Part shown: positions 7,039-11,393 of the stretch, in pieces | How positions within the stretch are numbered: the first letter of the stretch is position 1 | Layout of the letters: each line of letters starts with the position of its first letter | Assembly (NCBI GenBank): GCA_910585415.1 | Contig: CAJUDT010000075.1 | Coordinates: 1 to 11,393, forward strand | Source of the DNA: an uncultured Flavonifractor sp. | GTDB lineage: Bacteria; Bacillota; Clostridia; Oscillospirales; Oscillospiraceae | Direction: 5' to 3' | Length of the DNA: 11,393 bases | Translations under genes and position numbers: made by a program | Notes under the pieces: generated by a model | The model's database searches: none | What the model was told of the DNA's origin: nothing | What the model saw: only the letters and a program-made list of their open reading frames with translations

Positions 7039-7725
7039 ATGGGGGGAGTACGGCGGCGGTTTTGGCTCCGCAAGTCCTGGAAACGGGGACGGAGGGGAGA
7101 GGGGCATGTGTTCCTTTTCCTGGCCGCTGCGGCGGGCATCGGACTGGCCCTCTTTGTCATTGGACGCATTGAGGCGGAAGTCCGGCCTTTGGCCGAGCTG
7201 CTGGCAGAGGCTAACGTAAAAAATGCCGTTACGGCCCTGGTCAACCAAGCTGTCGAGGAAACCCTTGCGGCAGAGGCGGTGGCGTACGACGATTTGGTGA
7301 CGCTCAAGACCGACAGCGGAGGCTACATCACAGCGATGACCACCAATTCTGTAAAGCTAAATACCTTGCGTACTGAAATTTTGGGAGCCATCCTGGAGCA
7401 AGTAAATTCCCTTGACAACGCGGAACTGAGCGTTCCCATCGGAAGTCTGACCGGTCTGAGCTGGGCCAACGACCGGGGACCCGGTATCCCGGTACAGGTG
7501 CTTTCAGCGGCTGTTCCAGAGGTGTCCTTCCGCAATGTGTTTACCTCGGCGGGGATTAACCAAACGCTCCATCAGGTTATGCTGGAGGTATCTGTTCAGG
7601 TTAAGCTCCACCTGCCCGGAGGCACCACAGAGACCTTGGTGGAGGCGCAGGTGTGCGCGGCGGAAACCGTGATTGTGGGGCAGGTGCCGGGCGCTTATCT
7701 GGAGCTGCCTGGGAGCAGTGGCTGA
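7039..7725 (+). CDS. yunB: Sporulation protein YunB
   Basis: This is a 228-residue protein of the YunB family. In Bacillus subtilis the family belongs to the mother-cell sigma-E regulon and is needed for efficient sporulation; its biochemical role is unknown. The basic N-terminus (many Arg/Lys in residues 5-19) is followed by one membrane segment at about 24-42, so the rest should face the outside of the membrane. Family blocks visible are SVPIGSLTGL (131-140), GPGIPVQV (147-154), SAGINQTLHQ (170-179) and ETVIVGQVPGAYL (209-221). Length is near the family norm. A CATAGAAT at 7010-7017 resembles a sigma-E -10 box, but the matching -35 region is poor, so a sporulation promoter is only a possibility. 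The gene is one of two signs in the window of an endospore-forming ancestry. Confidence 0.88.
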   Translation: MGGVRRRFWLRKSWKRGRRGEGHVFLFLAAAAGIGLALFVIGRIEAEVRPLAELLAEANVKNAVTALVNQAVEETLAAEAVAYDDLVTLKTDSGGYITAMTTNSVKLNTLRTEILGAILEQVNSLDNAELSVPIGSLTGLSWANDRGPGIPVQVLSAAVPEVSFRNVFTSAGINQTLHQVMLEVSVQVKLHLPGGTTETLVEAQVCAAETVIVGQVPGAYLELPGSSG

Positions 7726-7752
7726 AACATAAGAAAAATGTAACATATCGTC

Positions 7753-7783
7753 CCTTCCAGTCTGTTATAATGGGCTGGAAAGG
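7753..7783 (+). promoter_or_regulatory. Extended -10 promoter of the vanZ-like gene, flanked by an inverted repeat
   Basis: TGTTATAAT (7763-7771) is a perfect extended -10 box. The -35 region at 17-18 bp (ACATAT/AACATA) is weak, but an A-rich stretch lies upstream (7725-7747). TTCCAG (7755-7760) and CTGGAA (7775-7780) form an inverted repeat with the -10 box in the middle. Because most of it lies upstream of the expected start near 7778, it would act as DNA, for example as an operator, and not as an RNA hairpin. Confidence 0.65.
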
Positions 7784-7795
7784 AGCTGACCGTAT

Positions 7796-8479
7796 ATGTA
7801 CAAGATTTTGCACTATCTGGGCGAAATGCTGGTCGTGGCAGTGCCTGCGGCCATCGTGTTTTCCTGCTTCTGGCCTTACCGCAGGAGCGCCCTGGAGGCT
7901 ATGGGCCTGCGCACAAATCCCCTGCGGGAGGTTACGTTGATTGCCTTTATCATGTGCCTGTTCGGCGTCCTTGCCGTAACCCTGTGGCCGGTTTACCTGG
8001 TGCGGAATCAGGGCGGTATGTGGGGAGATGTCCTCCTGCTGATCGAACGGCCCAGCCCCTTGACCAATGTGAACCTGGTCCCGTTTCGGATGTTTCAGGA
8101 TTATTGGCAGGATTTGACCCAGGGAGGCGGGCTGTTCACCGTTATCAATTTCCTGGGCAATCTGGCGGTTTTCGTTCCGCTGGGGCTGTTTCCCGCGCTG
8201 CTGTGGCGGGGAGAAACGTGGAAGCGGTCGGTGCTGGTGGGAGGCGGCGTCTCCCTGTCTGTGGAAATCGGGCAGTATTTTATTATGCGCTCTACAGATA
8301 TCGACGACCTGCTTCTCAATACCCTGGGGGCGCTGTGCGGTTGGTGGCTTTATATGCTCCTGCGCCGGTTCGCGCCGAAGTTTGTTGAGAAATTCAAATG
8401 TGTAAAGGTGGAATGCTTGTATGGAGGAACACCTGGAAATCGAGGCCCTGCGCCGGGAGCTGGAGCAGGCCAACTATGA
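7796..8479 (+). CDS. VanZ family integral membrane protein
   Basis: This is a 227-residue VanZ-like membrane protein. VanZ proteins are linked to low-level teicoplanin and lipoglycopeptide resistance, but most chromosomal members have no proven role. About five hydrophobic segments are seen, near residues 8-27, 45-69, 115-136, 145-163 and 169-189. Family motifs are NVNLVPF (91-97), NFLGNLAVFVPLG (118-130), SVEIGQ (155-160, with Glu157) and the hallmark STDIDDLLLNTLGALCG (166-182). AAAGGAG (7779-7785) lies 10 bases before ATG 7796, and a promoter lies just upstream. The last 20 residues (about 208-227), Gly/Pro/Ala-rich, are encoded in the overlap with ligA and are probably dispensable. The 59-base overlap suggests that translation of ligA is coupled to this gene. 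Confidence 0.9.
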   Translation: MYKILHYLGEMLVVAVPAAIVFSCFWPYRRSALEAMGLRTNPLREVTLIAFIMCLFGVLAVTLWPVYLVRNQGGMWGDVLLLIERPSPLTNVNLVPFRMFQDYWQDLTQGGGLFTVINFLGNLAVFVPLGLFPALLWRGETWKRSVLVGGGVSLSVEIGQYFIMRSTDIDDLLLNTLGALCGWWLYMLLRRFAPKFVEKFKCVKVECLYGGTPGNRGPAPGAGAGQL

Positions 8480-10412
8480 ATACTATGTGCTGGACAACCC
8501 TTCCATGTCGGACTATGACTTCGACCACAAGCTCCGCCGGCTGGAGGAACTGGAGGCGGCCCATCCAGAGTGGATTACCCCCGATTCTCCCACACAGCGC
8601 GTCGGAGGAAAGGTGGCCGACGGCTTTCAGGAGGTAACACACCGGGTTCCTTTGGAGAGTCTCCAGGATGTATTCTCTGTGGACGAGCTGGAGGAATTTG
8701 ACCAACGGGTGCGGGACGCTCTGCCGGGGGATGTGGAATACGATGTAGAGCCCAAGGTGGACGGGCTTTCGGTGGCGCTGGAGTATCGAGATGGACGGTT
8801 TGTCCGGGGCGCTACCCGAGGAGATGGCCAGGTGGGGGAGGATGTGACGGAAAACCTCCGCACCATTCCGTCCATCCCCCTGCGTCTGCCGGAGGCGCTG
8901 CCCAGCCTCATTGTCCGGGGCGAGGTTTTTATGCCCAAGAAGAGCTTTGAACGCCTGAACCGGGAACGGGAGCTCAACGGAGAAGCCCTGTTTGCAAATC
9001 CCCGCAACGCGGCGGCAGGGTCTATGCGGCAGCTGGACCCCAAAATTGCCGCCTCCCGGGGATTGGATATCCGGGTATTCAATATTCAATGGGCGGAGGG
9101 AAAGACCTTTGAAACCCATGCGGAAACCCTGGAGTACCTGGAACAACAGCGGTTTAAGGTGATTCCCCATTACACCTGTAAGACCATCCAAGAGGCGGCG
9201 GAGCGCATCGGAGCCTTGGGCGATGGACGTGAGGAGTTTTCCTTTGACATTGACGGCGCAGTCGTAAAGGTAAATAGCCTTACAGATCGTTCCGTGCTGG
9301 GAAGTACGGCGAAATTCCCCCGATGGGCGGCGGCGTTCAAGTATCCCCCAGAGCAAAAGCCGTCCAAAGTGGTTGATATTGTCATCCAGGTGGGCCGCAC
9401 TGGTGTGCTGACCCCCAAAGCAGTGGTAGAGCCGGTGCGGCTGGCGGGCACAACGGTCACCAACGCCACACTGCACAATCAGGATTTTATCACCGAGAAG
9501 GATATTCGCATTGGCGACACCGTGCTGGTTCAGAAAGCGGGGGAAATTATCCCGGAAATTGTGGCGGTTTTGCACCAGCACCGCCCTGAGGGCACGCAGC
9601 CTTACCTTTTCCCCGAGCAATGCCCGGTCTGCGGTGCGCCAGTGGTGCGGGACGAAGATGGAGCCCACATTCGCTGCACCGGGGCGGAATGTCCCGCCCA
9701 GCTTCTGCGGCATCTGGTTCATTTCGCCTCTCGGGACGCTATGGACATTGAGGGTCTGGGGCCGGCAGTAGTAGAGGGACTGGTCCATGCCGGGTTGGTG
9801 AAGGGTCCCGGTGACCTGTACCATTTGAACGTGGAATCCGTGGCAGAGCTGGAGCGCATGGGCAAGAAATCGGCGGAAAATCTTTTGGCCGCTGTGGAGC
9901 GCTCCAAGAAAAACGACCTGTCCAAGCTGCTTTTTGCCTTTGGAATCCGCCAAGTGGGGCAGAAGGCGGCAAAAATACTGGCCATCCGTTTTCGGACGTT
10001 GGACGCTCTGATGGAGGCTACAGAGGAAGAGCTGACCGCTGTGCCCGACATCGGCGGAATTACCGCTCAGAATTTGATTGGCTGGCTGCAAAGTCCTCAG
10101 GGCCTCCACCTGATTGAAACACTGCGGGAAGCAGGCGTCAATCTGGAATGCCACGAGGCGCCAGTGGGGGACAAGCTGGCCGATAAGACCTTTGTGCTCA
10201 CAGGTACCCTGGAGCGCTTTACCCGCGACGAAGCCAAGGCCAAAATTGAGGCCCAAGGCGGCAAGGTGTCCGGGTCGGTTTCCAAAAAGACCGCCTATGT
10301 GGTGGCCGGCGAGGCGGCGGGCTCCAAACTCCGCAAGGCCCAAGAGCTGGGCATCCCCGTGCTGACTGAGGAAGAGTTTTTGGCGCTGGTTGATGGGGCT
10401 GACGAATCATAA
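8421..10412 (+). CDS. ligA: NAD-dependent DNA ligase LigA
   Basis: LigA seals nicks in duplex DNA during replication and repair, using NAD+ as AMP donor. The 663-residue protein has all domains in order. Domain Ia (1-70) carries YYVLDNPSMSDYDFD (21-35) for NMN/NAD binding. In the adenylation domain, the AMP-accepting Lys112 sits in EPKVDG, with GEVFM (167-171), FANPRNAAAGS (191-201) and DIDGAVVK (276-283). The OB domain contains VGRTGVLTP (324-332). The zinc finger uses Cys401, Cys404, Cys419 and Cys424. Helix-hairpin-helix repeats lie at about 440-560, and a C-terminal BRCT domain spans about 586-655. ATG 8421 has AAAGGTGG (8404-8411) 9 bases upstream, inside the vanZ-like gene. No separate promoter was found, so ligA is likely transcribed from the promoter at about 7766. 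Confidence 0.98.
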   Translation: MEEHLEIEALRRELEQANYEYYVLDNPSMSDYDFDHKLRRLEELEAAHPEWITPDSPTQRVGGKVADGFQEVTHRVPLESLQDVFSVDELEEFDQRVRDALPGDVEYDVEPKVDGLSVALEYRDGRFVRGATRGDGQVGEDVTENLRTIPSIPLRLPEALPSLIVRGEVFMPKKSFERLNRERELNGEALFANPRNAAAGSMRQLDPKIAASRGLDIRVFNIQWAEGKTFETHAETLEYLEQQRFKVIPHYTCKTIQEAAERIGALGDGREEFSFDIDGAVVKVNSLTDRSVLGSTAKFPRWAAAFKYPPEQKPSKVVDIVIQVGRTGVLTPKAVVEPVRLAGTTVTNATLHNQDFITEKDIRIGDTVLVQKAGEIIPEIVAVLHQHRPEGTQPYLFPEQCPVCGAPVVRDEDGAHIRCTGAECPAQLLRHLVHFASRDAMDIEGLGPAVVEGLVHAGLVKGPGDLYHLNVESVAELERMGKKSAENLLAAVERSKKNDLSKLLFAFGIRQVGQKAAKILAIRFRTLDALMEATEEELTAVPDIGGITAQNLIGWLQSPQGLHLIETLREAGVNLECHEAPVGDKLADKTFVLTGTLERFTRDEAKAKIEAQGGKVSGSVSKKTAYVVAGEAAGSKLRKAQELGIPVLTEEEFLALVDGADES

Positions 10413-10418
10413 TATATT

Positions 10419-10458
10419 AAATCCGCGCTAAAGGATTTCTTTAGCGCGGATTTTGTCT
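10419..10458. terminator. Terminator between ligA and the convergent cotJC remnant
   Basis: A perfect 15-bp stem is seen: AAATCCGCGCTAAAG (10419-10433) pairs with CTTTAGCGCGGATTT (10439-10453), with a 5-base loop and a T-rich tail up to about 10460. On the opposite strand the stem is followed by TTTAATATATT. It therefore probably works in both directions, ending ligA from the left and cotJC from the right. Confidence 0.92.
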
Positions 10459-10662
10459 TTATTTATCGATTACCGGGTTTGAGAAATATACGTTTTTCTG
10501 ATCCATCTTTTCTTTTGCCAGACGGACCGCCTCGCCAAAGCGCTGGAAATGTACTACCTCGCGCTCCCGCAGGAAACGGATAACATCGTTAACGTCCGGG
10601 TCGTCGGACAGGCGCAGAATGTTATCGTAGGTAACGCGGGCCTTCTGCTCTGGTGCAATCAC
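10459..10662 (-). pseudogene. cotJC: cotJC 3' fragment (spore-coat manganese-catalase-like protein), interrupted at its 5' side
   Basis: About 66 codons of the C-terminus of CotJC are present, against roughly 190-200 in a full gene. CotJC is a ferritin-like, manganese-catalase-family protein of the inner spore coat. Recognisable family blocks are APEQKARVTYDNILRLSDD (3-21), DPDV (21-24) and FLREREVVHFQRFGEA (30-45), including the helix residues Glu5 and His38 expected to bind metal. The reading frame is intact to its stop (TAA, 10459-10461). Upstream of the Ile codon at 10657-10659 the similarity ends, in what should be the middle of the protein. The GTG at 10662 is only the first possible start in the hybrid frame; it has no ribosome binding site. 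The fragment is best read as the 3' half of a gene split by an inserted element. The N-terminal part should lie beyond the right edge. Confidence 0.85.
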
Positions 10663-10679
10663 GAAAGTGCAACTTCGTG
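10657..10679. other. Putative attachment junction (attL/attR) of the inserted element
   Basis: Here cotJC homology stops and element sequence begins. An imperfect palindrome, CACGAAAGTG (10660-10669) and CAACTTCGTG (10670-10679), matches at 8 of 10 paired positions and abuts the junction. GTGCAA occurs twice, at 10654-10659 and 10668-10673. Imperfect palindromes of this kind are typical of large serine recombinase crossover sites. The exact core dinucleotide cannot be fixed with only one end of the element. Confidence 0.5.
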
Positions 10680-10701
10680 CAGAAAATGGCGAAAAATCAA
10701 G

Positions 10702-10896
10702 TCAAATGGTGTCCGCAATGCGATCGATTTTGTGTTGAAGGCGTTCCAGCGTCTTTTGCAGCGCGGCCCGGTCTACGTTCAAATCGCTGGCGGACAGGCG
10801 GGCCAGGGTCAGCATTTGCTCCAGAGTGCGCTCAATCTCGCCCAGGGCTTGGTCGATGGATTGGACAGACTTTTCAAATTCTTCTTTGGGTGGCAT
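10702..10896 (-). CDS. 64-residue helical small protein next to the recombinase, function unknown
   Basis: A short protein is encoded directly downstream of the serine recombinase. Its ribosome binding site TAAGGAG (10906-10912, minus strand) shares the recombinase stop codon, and ATG follows 9 bases later, so translation of the pair is likely coupled. The sequence begins MPPKEEFEKS and is almost entirely charged, Leu/Ile-spaced helix with heptad-like patterns (SIDQALGEIERTLEQML at 13-29, LQKTLERLQHKIDRIADTI at 46-64), so a coiled-coil or helical bundle dimer is expected. No DNA-binding domain or membrane segment is evident and no family was recognised. Its position between recombinase and attachment site makes a role in recombination, such as directionality control, a fair hypothesis but not a demonstrated one. 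Confidence 0.7.
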   Translation of the reverse strand: MPPKEEFEKSVQSIDQALGEIERTLEQMLTLARLSASDLNVDRAALQKTLERLQHKIDRIADTI

Positions 10897-10909
10897 GGGG
10901 CTATGCTCC

Positions 10910-11393
10910 TTAAAAGTTCCAGTGGATTTCAATGGGAACGTCACGAGTGCCAGGGACGCGCTTTCCTACAGTAATGTGGTCGATGAGGATTTCTACGATT
11001 TCCCGTGTCAAGTGTTCCAGGTTTACATACCGCTCCACTAAGGCCTTTCGGTTGTCTCCAACGGCAATTCTGTCCTCCAGCTCAGCAAGCTGACGATGGC
11101 CGTCCAGCAGGACACGCTCCAGCCGGGATTTCTCGGAGGAAAACTCTTTAGAAAGGGCGGAGAAGTCGCTGTCGTTGAGCAGGCCTTTGACCTTATCCAT
11201 GTATAAATCCCGCAGGCCCTTGGTGTACTCGGCAATTCGTTTCTCATAGGCGGAGAGGGTATCCACAAGCTGCTTTTTCTGGCCTTGCAAATTTTCGCAA
11301 AACTCAATACTCCGTTCCAACTCGTCCTTGTCCAGATACGCCGCCGCCAGCCGGTTCAGCTCGTCAATGACCATCCGCTCCAGCTTTTCCACC
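10910..11393 (-). CDS. Large serine recombinase, C-terminal part (N-terminus outside window)
   Basis: The last 160 or so residues of a site-specific recombinase of the large serine (resolvase/invertase) class are visible; the catalytic and zinc-ribbon domains lie beyond the right edge. What remains is a long charged helical region (from about MVIDELNRL onward), including the coiled-coil stretch that in this class governs synapsis. It is followed by the typical tail LTREIVEILIDHITVG and the C-terminal IEIHWNF, which is characteristic of recombinases on clostridial integrative elements and of the Tn4451 TnpX type. The open frame reaches the window edge without a stop, so the apparent first codon is not the true start. 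The enzyme should integrate and excise the element at the nearby junction in cotJC. Confidence 0.88.
   Translation of the reverse strand, partial: VEKLERMVIDELNRLAAAYLDKDELERSIEFCENLQGQKKQLVDTLSAYEKRIAEYTKGLRDLYMDKVKGLLNDSDFSALSKEFSSEKSRLERVLLDGHRQLAELEDRIAVGDNRKALVERYVNLEHLTREIVEILIDHITVGKRVPGTRDVPIEIHWNF

Larger units (their letters stand above)
10660..11393. mobile_element. End of an integrated element carrying a large serine recombinase
   Basis: Everything from the break in cotJC to the right edge fits the recombinase end of a site-specific integrated element: the junction palindrome, a 64-codon ORF and the C-terminus of a large serine recombinase. All coding is on the minus strand, directed toward the junction. 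The type of element (prophage, integrative mobilisable element or a sporulation-type intervening sequence) cannot be determined, because most of it is outside the window. Confidence 0.7.

Noticed and set aside
8394..10343. Very long antisense open frame (about 649 codons) opposite ligA
   Set aside because: It mirrors a certain gene, and its composition (rich in His, Gly, Arg, Gln) matches no family. GC-rich third positions on the sense strand suppress antisense stops.
10660..10662. GTG as a genuine start of a short CotJC-like protein
   Set aside because: No ribosome binding site precedes it and the homology begins mid-protein, so it is a broken gene end and not a separate small gene.
1..11393. 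CRISPR array, tRNA genes or insertion-sequence ends
   Set aside because: No regularly spaced repeats, tRNA-like cloverleaf or terminal inverted repeats with a transposase were seen. The only mobile DNA signal is the serine recombinase region at the right edge.

Overview
The window looks like the chromosome of a GC-rich, endospore-forming Firmicute, most likely a gut clostridium of the Oscillospiraceae type. This rests on a type A RNase P RNA, strong AGGAGG-type ribosome binding sites, the sporulation genes yunB and cotJC, a YnbB-like PLP enzyme, and GC-biased third codon positions. The taxon is inferred from gene content, not from a search.

Left part (1-1021): the 3' portion of the RNase P RNA gene (rnpB) runs in from the left edge and ends at a strong intrinsic terminator. 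A small alpha/beta hydrolase gene follows only 30 bases later, with no visible promoter of its own.

Middle (1048-5626): a consensus vegetative promoter (TTGAAA, 17 bp, TATAAT) drives what reads as a four-gene operon. It holds murD (peptidoglycan precursor synthesis) and three tandem, divergent M42-family metallo-aminopeptidases with 24-base, -7-base and 9-base junctions. An AT-rich palindrome closes this block.

Right-middle (5746-10412): a YnbB-type PLP enzyme of the 'aluminium resistance'/methionine gamma-lyase-like family, the sporulation protein YunB, a VanZ-family membrane protein with its own extended -10 promoter, and the NAD-dependent DNA ligase LigA, whose start lies inside the vanZ-like gene. 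A perfect 15-bp hairpin terminator follows ligA and also serves the convergent gene.

Right edge (10459-11393, minus strand): only the last third of cotJC (spore-coat manganese-catalase-like protein) remains. Its similarity stops abruptly near 10660, at an imperfect palindrome. Beyond this lie a 64-codon helical small ORF and the C-terminus of a large serine recombinase that runs off the window. This is the end of an integrated element lodged inside a sporulation gene, an arrangement like the skin element in sigK or SPbeta in spsM. It is the most interesting part of the window. Whether excision rebuilds cotJC cannot be decided without the other end of the element.
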